64,000 bases of DNA from Bathynomus jamesi (GCA_023014485.1 JAJOZX010005799.1:235001-299000); one strand, 5' to 3'. Counted from the stretch's first letter, positions 12,180 through 25,231 are shown. The notes: generated by a model not told the origin, from the sequence alone. Numbers and translations: made by a program.

Positions 12180-12349
12180 TTGGGGTGGTAGCAACAAAAT
12201 TAGCAACAAAATAAGCGGCGCCAACTGTTGAAATGTTTAGCTTTAGTGGCGCTAACTGTTGAAATGTTTAGCGCTAGCGGTGCTAAATTTTATGGTAGTT
12301 AGCGTTAGCGTTGGCGGCGCTAACTTTAGAAGTTAGCGGGCACAGCACT
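12180..12349. mobile_element. hAT-like terminal remnant with GTTAGCG subterminal repeats
   Basis: Imperfect direct repeats of AACTGTTGAAATGTTTAGC and TTAGCG words end in GCGGGCACAGCACTG. Reverse-complemented this is CAGTGCTGTGCCCGC, close to the CAGTGTTGGGCAC ends of the hAT at 25232. The other terminus was not found. Confidence 0.4.
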
Positions 12350-12424
12350 GTACGAGTATATATTACATCTATGTTTTCGCCTCGACACAGTGTTTCTAAT
12401 ATTTTCTTCTGGTGGCCTTATATA

Positions 12425-12643
12425 CACGGTGAACCAAAAGTAGGTGGACAGGAGGTTGAATACGGTTTGTGTTATATTATATTATACTATGGTGTTCATT
12501 ATAACTATGGTGTTTGTGTTATATTATATTAAATATTATAACTAAATTTATTTAAATTTTATTTTGTATTATAGTATACAAAAAAATTAAATATGTATTC
12601 TCAAAATAAACGTTATCATTTACTGTCCACCTACATTTGGTTC

Positions 12644-12647
<4 letters not shown>
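12425..12647. mobile_element. 223-bp mariner-type MITE, copy 2
   Basis: Same ends and interior as 5610-5833, differing by a few bases; TA on both sides. Confidence 0.9.
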
Positions 12648-12712
<65 letters not shown>

Positions 12713-12731
12713 TATATATATATTATATTAT
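12648..12731. repeat. (AT)n microsatellite
   Basis: AT array with two small interruptions between two MITEs. Confidence 0.95.
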
Positions 12732-12732
12732 A

Positions 12733-12987
12733 ACAGGAATCCGTGTAACTAGGGATTTCATGAAATCCCTAAAATGTTCAGGGATTTCATGTCAGGTTAA
12801 GTCGTAGTTTTAACAAATACAGTATATCACGAGTGAACCAAACCAATCGTCAAGGGCGTACAGTTGACGTAACCGAGCATTTAATAATTTCCCTTAGGTT
12901 TAACGAAATTATCACGACATAACTTTACATGAAATCCCTGAACATTTTAGGGATTCCATGAAGTCCCTAGTTACACAGATCCCCTGT
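12733..12987. mobile_element. 255-bp MITE with ~60-bp inverted repeats
   Basis: Left arm ACAGGAATCCGTGTAACTAG and right arm (reverse complement) ACAGGGGATCTGTGTAACTA continue for ~60 bp and themselves contain the palindrome AGGGATTTCATGAAATCCCT. Non-coding; set in AT dinucleotide DNA. Confidence 0.85.
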
Positions 12988-13027
<40 letters not shown>

Positions 13028-13030
<3 letters not shown>

Positions 13031-13784
13031 GGTGGGCCGTAAGTTTCCATACATAGGAAAAATAAACATTTTGTTATGGACAACCATTTTTATTTATATA
13101 ATATGCTCTACATGGTTGCCATTGTTTTGAAAACACATTTCAATACGTGTTCCCCACTGTTGATGAACACGCATTAGCACAGTTGACGTTATGCTTGTAA
13201 TGGCGTTGGTGATACGTTCCTTTAGATGATTTATGTCTCGTATCTTTTCCTGATACACCATGGCCTTCAAGTGCCCCCAAAGATAGAAATCAAGCGGGGT
13301 GAGATCTGGGATCTGGGAGGCCACTCCACAGGACCACGCCGACCAATCCAAGCATCCGGAAACTGCTGATCCAAATACCGACGCACGTGAAGACCATAAT
13401 GAGGTGGAGCTCCATCTTGCTGGAAGTAAACTGGGAAGTTACCTTCCTCGTTTAGCAGGGATGGGAAAATCTCTTCTTGCAACATGTTAAGATACCTTTC
13501 GGCATTAAGATTTCCACTGACAAAAATTGATCCAATAATTCTGTCACCCCATATCCCGGCCCACACCATCACTTTACCGGCACCTTGCATCTTCGTCGGA
13601 CTCAGCCAGTTAGGGTTAGCATTACTCCAATAACGTATGTTTTGCCGATTAACCTCTCCATTGACGTAAAAATTTGCTTCATCAGTAAACAAGATCTTAC
13701 GTCAAACGCATATTCTTAGGGTATCTGAAACATAAAAACAAACGTTTAATTTTTCCTATGTATGGAAACTTACGGCCCACCCTG
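13028..13784 (-). mobile_element. Internally deleted mariner-like transposon
   Basis: Ends CAGGGTGGGCCGTAAGTTTC and the exact reverse complement at the right; inverted repeats of ~35 bp, flanked by TA. At 757 bp it retains the catalytic half of the transposase but lacks the N-terminal DNA-binding region. A 3' fragment of the same family is at 30272-30394. Confidence 0.9.
13094..13692 (-). pseudogene. Mariner-like transposase catalytic domain (DDxD), N-terminus deleted
   Basis: From 13692 the frame shows the first Asp in MFTDEANF, VMVWAGI, the second Asp in [10 protein letters not shown], and [13 protein letters not shown]. After a frame change near 13300 it continues with [15 protein letters not shown] and a C-terminus ending in NNGNHVEHII. 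By my count about 36 residues separate the second and third Asp, so this is not a standard DD34D mariner. Catalytic residues are visible but the DNA-binding domain is gone, so it is inactive on its own. Confidence 0.85.
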
Positions 13785-14765
<981 letters not shown>

Positions 14766-15120
14766 GCGGTCGCTAATGACTGCGATTAATAAGACGAAGC
14801 CTTTTATTCATCTTTCCGAACGTAATCACTCGTGTCGATCGAGCGCGCTCTTTTCCCGCCCTTTTAAATGGTTCTCGCGCGCGCCAATTTACTTCGTAAA
14901 GCAATAAAAAGAAAACCAGCAAAACCTCACTACCCCCTCAAAAGGAAAAGAACAAAAAAAAAAAAAAAACCACCGACCCAAATACGTATAACCAAAATCG
15001 TTCTATATATCGTTGGTTTTCCGCACATTTAGCCGAACAAAGGAGCTAAAAAGAATTCATCAATCCAGTCTGCCATTATAGATTTTTTTTTTTTTTTTTT
15101 TTTTGGTAGACCAGAGGTTA
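14766..15120 (-). mobile_element. Possible LTR fragment
   Basis: On the minus strand there is a TATA-like TTTAAAAGGGCGGG, then ~60 bp later AATAAAAGGCTTCGTC, then a short end ...CGACCGCTAAATCA. This order fits the core promoter, polyadenylation signal and 3' end of an LTR. Two poly-A/T runs interrupt it. No partner LTR or gag-pol is present. Confidence 0.3.
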
Positions 15121-15464
15121 CCTGCCGACTCTATTCCGTTTTGTTCTCTTCTGCCGGTTGCGTAAGAGTCCGTTTACAAAACGGGTAAACACAATATCGC
15201 GGTGTTTTACGCGTTGGAAAATATTTTTTGAATTCGAATTTTCTTCAGATATAAATATAAAAATAAATGTTATTTATTTCGGCCTTTTTTTAAACGAATT
15301 TAAGGAAAAAAGAATTTATTCGGATTTTGATATGAATCCATATTTGGTTTTTACTTCAGGCAGCTTATATGCAATGCGTACGTATTAAACGAAGAAGATA
15401 CATTATTTTATCTTTTCAATGTTCATCTGCAATGCGTCAAAAGTTATATATATATATATAAAAT

Positions 15465-15720
15465 TTGGCGGCTCGTGGTAATTTTACTTACGCATGCAGT
15501 CACATGCATTACAGTGTAGTACATATTAGATAAGCTGTATTTTGTCTTTTATGGTATTCTTATGAGTTATGTAGTAACCGAGGATAGAACCAATATTATA
15601 TTAATAATATTAATAATAATTTTAACTTTATTTTTTAACTTAAATAATAATTTTACATTCATTGAGTATATTATTTACGCATGCAGTGCATGCCTTGCAT
15701 TCATTAAGAAGCCGCCCCTG
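15465..15720. mobile_element. MITE, copy 2 of the 10344 family
   Basis: Near-identical to 10344-10602, including the CATGCAGTCACATGCATTAC segment and the GCCGCCCCTG end. It lies between AT runs at 15446 and 15727-15775. Confidence 0.8.
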
Positions 15721-15723
15721 AAT

Positions 15724-15775
<52 letters not shown>

Positions 15776-15784
15776 TCATTTCCT

Positions 15785-16010
15785 TATGTAGGTTTTTGAG
15801 CAATGATTCAGGACCGACCTGTGATCGACTACTCTGCGGCATCCGGCCCCATTTGCGGGATTTAATTGGTTTCCGCTTTTCTCCTGCCCTCGTAGCCAAC
15901 TATGGATGGCTGGTCAGGGACTTTGCGCGAGTGGCTGTCCAACTGGTTTTTGAAATTATTCAGGTTACACTGAGACTGGAATTTTCAACAAGATGCGGGA
16001 AATTCTTTCA
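15785..16010 (-). pseudogene. LINE 3'-end fragment, copy A family
   Basis: The minus-strand sequence matches 10730-10850 of LINE copy A in scattered blocks (GGATTTAATTGG, CCTGCCCTCGTAG, GGTCAGGGACTTTG, TGAAATTATTCAGGTT). It covers only the region just before the 3' end. Confidence 0.6.
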
Positions 16011-16186
16011 TCAACCAAGTGCCTTCGACTGACAGCAGTATTTTCATCAAGTTTCGATGCTTGATGAAACACTTTCGTGGAACTGATTCCTTCAAAATAA
16101 ATTTACCTTAAATCGGTGGGATTCGCACTGATGCACTGAAAATTCAAATATTGTGAGCTATCACGTTTCGTATATATAGGACCCTA

Positions 16187-17816
16187 CAGGGTGTTTCATA
16201 ACATGTGGGACGCACTTCCAGGATGGATTCAGGACCTGAAAACAATGAAAAAAGTTTATATAAACATAGGCCCGAAATCACTTTGTTCCCGAGTTACAGC
16301 CCGTTATGTGTTCCAGCAAGTATCCGCCTTACCTTTAAAGGAAGTGCTCAAAATGACCGCCTTGCACTTGATTACATGCCTGAACACGCCTCGTCATAGA
16401 CTGCCTGACGCGTTCAAACATTCCAGGTATTGCTCGGATTTTCTGGCATCCTTGTTATACACGATGGCGAAGCATTTCAACGTTGTCAATGGGTGTCACG
16501 TAAACGATGGATTTCAGATGACCCCAGGTAAAATCGAATGGATTCAGGTCCGGGAGCGAACAGGCCACGCAATGGGTCCTCCACGGTCTACCCACTTATC
16601 AGGGAAATGGTCATCCAAATAGTCTCTGGTTACTCGTCTAAAATGAGGCGGAGTGCTGTCATGCATAAACCACATACGACGTCGGACACCAAGAAGAACT
16701 TCATCTAGTAAATCGCTTAAATCATTCCTTAAAAAATTGGAATACGATTCTTCTGTTAATCTTCCAGGCAAAACAAAAGGACCGATTAAGTTGTTGGCAA
16801 TAAGTCCTGCCCATACATTGATACTAAATTGTTTTTGGTGCCTTGACTGGATGATGGCAAGCGGATTCTCTTCGGCCCAGTGATGAGTGTTGTGAAAATT
16901 GATCACGCCATTTCTTGTGAAGGCAGCCTCATCAGAAAACAACAAGGAGGATAGAAAAAGAGGATCGTGAGCACACTGTTGAAGGAACCAAGTACAAAAA
17001 GCCTCTCGTGGTGGGAAATCAGGTACAGTAAGGCCTTGTACTCTCTGAATGTGATATGGGTAAAGCTGTTGTTTCCGTAAAAATTCTCCACACAGTTGTG
17101 TATCTTACACCCTCTGCTGCTGCTATCCTTCGGATGCTGACACCAGGATGTTCCTCCACGCGATTCAGGACCAGCTCCTCCAACTCAACAGTTCTGGCGC
17201 TGATTGGTCTACCACCATCTGAAACTCGCTTGTTGAATGATCCTGTATCACCAAGACGCTCGTCTATTCTCTGAAAGGTTTTCTTATCTGGCAAACGGCG
17301 ATTCGGAAACCTTTCCGCATACAGACGTCTTGCTGCGGCCGCATTACACTCGGCAAGTCCATACATGAGATGCATGTCTGCCACTTCTCTGTTTGAATAA
17401 GCCTCCATTCTCACTTCAAATGCACACTATCACAGAATAGCACAAACACTTTTAAGGTTTTCACTGGACTGCACTTATTCACGGTAAGAAGTTACAAATA
17501 CGAACAATGAAACACCGCGATGCACCTCTGACTGACTGATGGTTTTACACTCAACGATATTGAAACACGTCATAGAGTGTACGAAACATTACAATCGGCA
17601 AGGCCATTCATGAAATAAGTCTCATACACACTCATAAACATTGTCGGCAAGCAGTGTTTGTAACCAGTTTGCGGAAAGAATTGCTGGGACACAAAACGGG
17701 CTGTACCTGTAACTCGGAAACAAAGTGATTTCGGGCATATGTTTATATAAACTTTTTTCATTGTTTACAGGTCCTGAATCCATCCTGAAAGTGCGTCCCA
17801 CATGTTATGAAACACC
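16187..17816 (-). mobile_element. Mariner-like transposon with ~120-bp inverted repeats, near full length
   Basis: Left CAGGGTGTTTCATAACATGT; the right end is its reverse complement with a TGGTG variant. The arms share AAAAAAGTTTATATAAACAT and CCCGAAATCACTTTGTT(C). At 1.63 kb it covers a whole transposase frame on the minus strand (below). Confidence 0.88.
16380..17414 (-). pseudogene. DUF4817-type mariner-like transposase, frameshifted
   Basis: Starts at 17414 with an N-terminal helix-turn-helix of DUF4817 style: YSNREVADMHLMYG, then RRLYAERFPNRRLPDKKTF, a second HTH around GVSIRRIAAAEGVRYTTVWR. After a frame change near 17060-16945 come the first catalytic Asp in MLFSDEAAFTRNG, NVWAGL, and the second Asp in FMHDSTPPHFRR, then DKWVDRGGPIAWPVRS. 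The third-Asp block after that is out of frame (about 16540-16520). At least two frameshifts. Confidence 0.85.
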
Positions 17817-17817
<1 letters not shown>

Positions 17818-17847
<30 letters not shown>

Positions 17848-18126
17848 GTTTATGAAGCAATAGCGCAGGAACATATTGATAAAATCCACCTGTGTGTAAT
17901 AGGGTCTGTCTGACCTCCCTTCTTTCCTTTCCTTTATAGTCACCTTACGCTATTAATTGCACCTTTACCGAATGATTATCGTAATGCCTCTCGAACGCAC
18001 GCAAAAAGACACTCTTGGAGCGTGCAAGCACTCAATTTAATTATACGCGATTTAGAAACACACGCACTCTCATTATGCGCGCAGTTGACAAAACAAATTG
18101 GCTCCACAAAGGTAACAGAAGGAGTT

Positions 18127-18160
<34 letters not shown>
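17818..18160. other. AT runs and unique sequence
   Basis: AT arrays at 17818-17844 and 18134-18162 bracket ~290 bp with no recognisable gene. Confidence 0.6.
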
Positions 18161-18164
<4 letters not shown>

Positions 18165-18482
18165 GATGAATTTCACAATAAAACACGTGAAATGAATGAA
18201 TGCTGCAAACCCACAAGGAAAAAGAAAAACGATTCCAAGGCCTTTCGTGTATTCAAAGCTACACCTCGTCAGGGATATATATATATATATAAATATATAT
18301 ATATAATGTAAATCCACAAGGAAAGAAAAATTATTCCAAGGCCTTTCGTGTATTCAGAAGTACACCTCGTCATTCCCTGACGAGGTGTACTTCTGAATAT
18401 ACGAAAGGCCTTGGAATCAGTTTTCTTTTTGTGTATTTACAGCATTTATTCATTTCACGTGTTTAATTCCGAAATTCATCCC

Positions 18483-18490
<8 letters not shown>
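18160..18490. mobile_element. Two inverted Penelope-like tails with hammerhead-like cores
   Basis: The minus-strand tail (18285-18162) and plus-strand tail (18370-18486) both read CCCTGACGAGGTGTA...TACACGAAAGGCCTTGGAATC, followed by a T-rich stretch, CAGCATT(C/T)ATTCATTTCACGTG and ATTCATCCC. A third partial minus copy lies at 18372-18305, so 18339-18410 is a perfect palindrome. The core matches CUGACGA / GUGUA-UACAC stem / GAAA. Both outer ends reach AT arrays. Confidence 0.65.
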
Positions 18491-18504
<14 letters not shown>

Positions 18505-18514
<10 letters not shown>

Positions 18515-19830
18515 CTGGTAAAAGTTCTGTGGGTCGGTCTCTCTTCACAAGAAGGTCAAGCTGGTGGCCCCACCTCCAGGCCTGATGGAGGAGCGAGTTG
18601 CTCTCTTGTGATCTCCATCACACATAGCCGGGTACACCCGGCTTATCTGGTACCGTCCTGAGCCAAGCATCTAGACTTCTTTGGAAAATTTCAAATTTGA
18701 CACTTGTGATGTTCCGGACGTCTTTCGGAAGCTGATTAAAAAGTCTTGGCCAGCTGACAATCAAGCTATTTTCTTTCAGTGTTGAAGGTGTCTCTTATCC
18801 GGCCTTTAGTTTGGGAACACTACACATTCTACCTTTCCTATTTTCCATGTTGTTTGGATGGTTATTGGGTTCAGTTTGAGGTTTGGTACCAGTTTTTCAT
18901 TTGTCACATGTAACTTTGGTTTACCTCTCTCTTCTTTTCAGCGAATACAGATTTAATTTATGTAGTCTTTCCCAACAGTTGAGTTCCTTTGGACTTCTTC
19001 TACGAGTTGTTTATTAATTTCTTCTTTTTTGTATGAGGACGTCAAGACTTCCGATTCTGATAATATACCTTGGATTTTTACCACTTGCTGATGTTCTCTG
19101 AGGACGTTGTAGATCCATTTACCCACTTTTCCTGTTATCCCCATATGTTTCATTTTGTGAGCTAGTATGCCATGATCACACTTATCGAAGGCTTTAGCAA
19201 AATCAGTGTATATTACATCGTAGTAATCATTGCCCTCAAGTTCTTCTATGATATTATTATAGTGCCCTATTAGTTGTGATAGGCACGATCTTCCTGATCT
19301 GAATCCGTGCTGAGTATCATTGACTCTTTCCTGTCTCCAAAAAGTCTGATATTTTCTCCCTGACTATTCTTTCAAATATTTTGAGATGTGATGTCAGTGA
19401 CATCGATCTGTAGTTCCTTTCTTGAGATCTATATAGGAACATTGTTTGCGCTTTTTAGTATGCTCTGTAATTTCCCCTGTCCAGAGATCTTCTCCAATAA
19501 AGGGGTGTTGCTATTTCGTTCTTATAGTTTTTAATCAACAAGGTATTCCATTTGTCCGGGCCTGCGGCTGAATGTAATTTCATGCGTCCTATAGCTTTCA
19601 ATATATCTTCTTGGGTAAATTCAAAGTCAGTTATACATTCTCCATTTAATTCCTCTTCAAAAAAGGTATTTCGGTCAGGTACTGTTTCGTCTCTATTTTG
19701 GGGTACTGAAAACTGATTCATATTGAGTTCTCAATATTTCAGATATTTCTCTTAGATCATGGGTTAGCTCGTTATTTCCTTTCCTTTTGGGTGCGATAGT
19801 GGTCTACTTTTTTGTTTTTGTTTTCGCGAA
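18505..19830 (-). pseudogene. LINE reverse transcriptase (copy B), heavily broken
   Basis: Reading down from ~19720: FFEEELNGECITDFEFTQED and HSAAGPDKWN (region before RT) match LINE copy C at 53400-53540. Then RT fingers/palm remnants (QHGFRSG-type near 19300, AKAFDKCDHGIL near 19170), and GITGKVGKWIYNVL near 19140. The FADD region appears to be deleted, and the 3' end near 18600-18510 carries a tail with CAGCTTGACCTTCTTGTGAA. Multiple stops and frame changes. Confidence 0.8.
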
Positions 19831-19842
19831 GCTATAGAAGTA

Positions 19843-19954
19843 CAGGGTGAGCCACATAAAAGCGGTCCCAAGAACATATTTCATAGTTCTTTATATATAT
19901 ATATATATATATATATACAATTTTCCTGGGGCAGCTTTTATGTGGCTCACCCTG
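19843..19954. mobile_element. ~112-bp MITE with AT core
   Basis: Inverted ends CAGGGTGAGCCACATAAAAG (left) and its reverse complement at right, flanked by TA. The centre is an AT run. Confidence 0.85.
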
Positions 19955-20323
19955 TATTTTGGGTTATCTTTAATTGCTTTCACAGTATTTTCGTCTTCCC
20001 TTTCTGAATGGCCCTTAATTAGGCAGAAAATCGGCCCACTTGGAATATCGCAAAAAGCAAAAACGTGGGCAAGCTTCTGTTTATAAAATTTTAAGTTTTA
20101 AAATTGGAAATTATAGTCTATGAAGCAACCAAATAACGAGACAAAGCAACGTCAGCTGCTAACACACTAGCTGTAACGAATTTTCGACTTCTTTTAAGAA
20201 TTCGACAGTCTGATATTAAGTTGGTCTTAGACTGCTAGTGCAACTTTTTTCTTCCACTAGTGGGAGTAGGCACTTGCGTTTAGTAACAGATAGACTTCTA
20301 ATTATTTTGGGTTTCAGAATTGG

Positions 20324-21666
20324 CAAAGCTGGGCACAAACCGTTAATCCGTTAATCGTTAATTAACGAAGTTAACTTTTTCGTTAAACGATTTAACTTTT
20401 AAGTTAACTTTGAAAATCATTATCGGACTAATTAACTTCCGTTACATTTAACTTCCGTTAACTCAAGTCTGTTAACCCAAAAAATTCATAAATAAACGTT
20501 TAAAAGTTTCTATTATTTTCAGTGCTGAGCAGGTGCGCAATTAATCTGCCACTGTTAATAGTGATGAACGAATTTCCATTTCCGCAGTGCAAAATCAGGC
20601 GATATATTTGTTTCCGTCGCCACAATTTGTGTCTTACCAAATATGGTAGTTATTTATGGCATTGGTTTGAGCAAAACATGGTCGACTGTAAAATCAGGCG
20701 GAAAGATTTGCCATTTGAGTTGAATGTTTCAACTTCTTTCAAGAAATATCACGAGCATTTTAAGGCACTTTCAATAATATATATGTAACAATTACAACAA
20801 ATAACTACATTCGTTTCATTTGCAGTCTGTCTCTTGCGCAACATGTTTGTGCTAGTGAATATTTAAAAATAATCGTTGTCAAGTAAGTCATGTATATTTA
20901 TAATATGTCTGTGAGTACCTTATTAGTAGTCTGGTTTGGGCTCCTCCTGGAGGATGACGAATGCCAGCTGGCTGCTACCTTCCATCCCAGGTTTCGCCTC
21001 ATCTGGTTGGACAAGTATGACAACACCAAGGTCGCCAGGGTGAGGAAAAGCATGGAGGGTACAGTCGAGGAGGCCATGAAGCAGCAGTCCAACGAAGTGA
21101 GCAGCAACAGTGGAGGCAGCAACAACGAGGAGGAGGAGGAGGATGGCTTCTTCAGTGCTGTCATCCAGACAAAAGAAAGCAGCAGAAGCCACAGGTCACT
21201 CAAGGGCAAGGCCCAGAACTTGGTCAAGACCTGGCTGGAGACCAACTCCAAGGACTTGCTGACAGATGCTGCCTTCTTGGGTGAGCAAGTGTTGGTGGAC
21301 TTGTTCATCAAGTTCAACACAGCCATCCCCTCCAGTGCTGCAGTGGAGCGTTTGTTCTCTATGGGCAAGGACATCCTGAGGGCCAAGTGATCATCCCTGT
21401 CTGATGAAAACTTTTATGCTAATTTTCATGAAGGGCAACATGCATCTCATGGACAAAATGGAGAACGAGAAGAAGAGGGAAAATTAAATTATATATATAT
21501 TGTGTTTTTCATTTTTTTTATAATAAAAGTTAACGTTAACGGTTTATCAGTAACTTCCGTTACATGTTTAACGAATTAACGGATTAACGGTTAACGAAGT
21601 TAACTTTTTTGTTAACGGATTAGCGGTTAACGAAGTTAACTTTTTGGTTAACGGTGCCCACCACTG
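20324..21666 (+). mobile_element. Non-autonomous hAT with hATC remnant, nested in Tc1
   Basis: Flanked by an exact 8-bp duplication AGAATTGG (20316-20323 and 21667-21674). Termini CAAAGCTGGGCAC and GTGCCCACCACTG. Both ends are packed with GTTAACGTTAAT-type subterminal repeats. Same family as 25232-25990. Confidence 0.88.
20545..21425 (+). pseudogene. hAT transposase fragments: N-terminal piece and hATC domain
   Basis: 20522-20788 holds a cysteine-containing region (CFRRHNLC) followed by SFKKYHEHF, possibly a degenerate BED-type finger. 20935-21390 runs from VWFGLLLEDDECQ through an acidic NNEEEEEDGF linker to IPSSAAVERLFSMGKDILRAK, the hATC motif. It is then cut by a TGA where relatives have Arg. 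The DDE core between is missing. The frame is unusually GC-rich compared with its AT-rich surroundings, suggesting a coding past. Confidence 0.75.
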
Positions 21667-21683
21667 AGAATTGGACATTTACA

Positions 21684-22702
21684 ATGGATTTCAGTGCCGT
21701 TAACATCGCAAGAGTCGTCGCCCTAATTGAAGATGGTCGGAGCCAGCGTTACGTCGCCGATGCGCTAGGAATTCCAAGAACAGCGGTTCGACGTGTCTAC
21801 CAACGTTATGTGGAGACAGGAGAGTACACCCGAAGACCAGGATCTGGAAGATCGCGCTGCACATCTGCCCGTGACGATCGTTTCATCGTCTTGAGTGTTT
21901 TGCGAGATCGTCGCTTGACTGCCACAAACACCAGCAATGAACTGGAAAGGTCTCGAGACGTCAGTGTATCGGAGCGAACCGTTAGAAGAAGACTTATGTA
22001 AAGTGGCTTACATGCTAGACGTCCAGCAATGGGCCCGGAATTGCTCCCACACCACCGCAATGCTCGTCTTGCTTTCGCTCGTGAGCATGTCAATTGGACT
22101 ATCATCCAATGGGGACGAGTATTGTTCACGGACGAATCAAGATTTATCTTCGAACATCCGATGGACGGGAAAGTGTGTGGAAAAGAACAGGAGAAAGATT
22201 CGCCCCGTGCACTTTTACGGAGAGGGTTGCTTTGGAGGAGGGTCAGTCATGGTCTGGGGTGGTATCACTCCAAACTCGCGCACAGAGCTCGTCGTTGTTG
22301 GTGGTGGGTCATTGACGTCCGCAAGATACGTGGAAGAGATCTTGCTGGAGCATGTGGTCCCTTTTGTTCCTTTCGTTGGCGAAGACTTCCTTCTAAAGCA
22401 CGATAACGCTAGACCCCAGGCGGAAGGGCCGTTAGCGATTTCCTTGACGAAATTGGAATTCGTCGAATCGAGTGGCCTTCCCGAAGTCCGGACCTGAACC
22501 CCATAGAACATCTCTGGGACACGATGGGACGGCGTCTTAGGGCTCGTCTAGTAGTTCCTAACACTCTACAGGAGCTACAACGAGCTTTAACTGAAGAGTG
22601 GGAGGGAATCTCAAAGGATGTGATCGTCGATCTCATTCATGGGATGAATCGACGAATGGCTGCAGTCATTCAAGCTAGGGGACAACACCTCTTATTAGCT
22701 CT
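21684..22702 (+). pseudogene. Tc1-like DD34E transposase, several frameshifts
   Basis: Begins at MDFSAVNIARVVALIEDGRS, with two N-terminal HTH units (SQRYVADALGIPRTAVRRVY, then ...SERTVRRRL) and a GRPR-like RRPGSGRSR hinge. A stop at ~22000 follows. Then HVNWTIIQWGRVLFTDESRF carries the first Asp, a GGGSVMVWGGI block, and the second Asp in KHDNARPQA. After another shift, SPDLNPIEHLWD carries the catalytic Glu, followed by the helical C-terminus to RGQHLLL. Catalytic triad visible across three frames; inactive. Confidence 0.85.
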
Positions 22703-22939
22703 GGATCACGAGGTTTTTTTTATTTTAAATTTTTTGTTTCTGTCGAAATCTTTGTTTTTTTGAGTTACAATTTTCTGTACAGTATTTTTTTTAAATAAAT
22801 TGTATTAAGCAGGTGATTGAAGATTTTTTTAATGTCATTATAGACTACATTTTCGAATTTTAAAACTTTTATAAACAAAAGCTTGCCCACTTTTTTGCTT
22901 TTCGCGATATTCCAAGTGGGCCGATTTTTCTGCAGCTCA

Positions 22940-23113
<174 letters not shown>

Positions 23114-24021
23114 AATTTCGAGCAACATTTATTAGTTTGTCATAACAAAAGTAAATATGTTATTTTGTTCATTTACAATAGAAAAAAATTCGTGCAACCT
23201 TTTATAAATAGAAATATGATTTATTTTCTATGAATTCAGTCAAAAAAGAAGTTTTGAAGGCCATATTTTCGACCAAAAGAAGTTATGTATTATAAAAAAT
23301 TATTCTATCATTTAAAAAGAAGCTTTAATACCAAAAAGAATAAATAACTTCCCTTAGAATGCACTCAGAAAGAAGTTATTTCACCAAACTTAAGAAAGTT
23401 TTATTATGAGTGTACGCAAATTACTGTTGACTCTCCATAGCTGTACATAGTCTTCAAAAATGTTGGATTACACCACTGACAGCCTCTCCTATGTCATCCA
23501 TCGCGTAATTCAATAATTTTTTTTCTATATTTATTGTTAACGTCTGAATGAAAGTGCGTTTGGCTTAAGTGTACGTTTGTACGTGGAGTGAGTGGATTTT
23601 TGGGTAAATATGGTTATAGTTATTAATTGGGTTAAATTTCTTTTCGGTGCATGACGAAGCGGGTTTTCGGCTAAATTTACGCTCGTTTCTTAGTGAATAA
23701 TTTTAAATTTAGCGGCAATTTTATCTATACCTTTGAAGAGCAACTATATACATACAAATACATTTTATCATTTAGAAACCTAAAATTAACATTATGTTTA
23801 TAAATTTTAAGATTATTACGAGTATGTCTAATGGATTAAAGCGGATTAAAACATAATGGCTCCCTTACACTTTAAGTTTTACACTTACACTATACAGTTC
23901 TTTCAGTTCATTTATTTCTCATCTAAAAGTTTTAAAATTTAATGCTTTCAATATACAGAAACACTTTCAGCTCTCTATAAATTATACAAACAAGTCCTGT
24001 ATTCATATTTCGTAAACTTAA
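23114..24021. other. Unique AT-rich sequence, nothing recognised
   Basis: No coding motif, inverted repeat or RNA gene seen. Weak internal repetition of AAAAAGAAGTT words at 23240-23400. Confidence 0.55.
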
Positions 24022-24131
<110 letters not shown>

Positions 24132-24359
24132 TTTCAGTTCCCCCTGGCGGCCGGAATTTGCTTGGAATAGCGACGCGCGCCACCTACCGGCCGGTGTTTA
24201 CTTTTTGGGCAACGGAGCTCAGTCTATTCGTTGAATCTGCGTAAATTTTTGATGGCTCGTAATAGCTTATGCTTGTTCAACTAACAAAGTAAAAATGCAT
24301 GGCCTGTGATCTGAACAGCGATACTCCTTTCGGATACTCTAAGTAGGGGGAGCGTTGTA

Positions 24360-24610
<251 letters not shown>

Positions 24611-24979
24611 ATGGGTATAAAAGATAAATTGATATATCTATTGCTTTATGCAACTTCACAACCTTTGACCCATCCTGTCTTCGAATGTGAGGTTTAAAAT
24701 TTTGATGGCTTTGTATAAATTTCCTGACCTGAGTGACTTAAACAAAGGAGTAAGAAATTTGATTGAAACATTCAGTGACTATTTTAATCTGTACAGAAGT
24801 TGATCATAGCTGCCTGAAAAGAACGATAGGTTAAGTGGGACTGCATCATGTCAGCAGTCAATGAAACGACAGTTTCAGCGATGTTATACGATGTGACGTT
24901 TGGTTTGATCTCACCCCATTCTAAGCCATTCCCACTTCATGTCATTTTCACTCTCATCCACGGCTTTTCCCACTTTGGT

Positions 24980-25085
24980 ACGAGTTAGGCTACGATTAGT
25001 TAGGTTAGGTTAATAAGTTAAGTTCTGATTGGTTTGGCTAAAGTTAGGTTAGGTTATGACTGGTTAAAATAAGTTAGGGTAGGAA
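24980..25085. repeat. Degenerate GGTTA-type words
   Basis: GTTAGGTTAGGTTA and related words occur scattered, not as a clean TTAGG array. Such interspersed motifs are common in arthropod genomes; a telomere is not implied. Confidence 0.5.
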
Positions 25086-25231
25086 ATATTAGCCCTTCCC
25101 ATTTGGCGCCATTTCAGCGACAAAAACATCGTATTCCAAAGCAAGACACGCTTTGTCAAATATGGATTTTTCACTTTTGGTCATTTTCATTTGGGTATTA
25201 AAAGTGGGAATGGGAATAGCATAGAAGTAAT

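Noticed and set aside
20898..21386. Long minus-strand Leu/Ser-rich frames in the hAT
   Set aside because: The plus strand carries the hATC motif; these are antisense shadows of a GC-rich coding stretch.
24980..25085. Telomeric TTAGG array
   Set aside because: The words are interspersed and degenerate, with no head-to-tail array.
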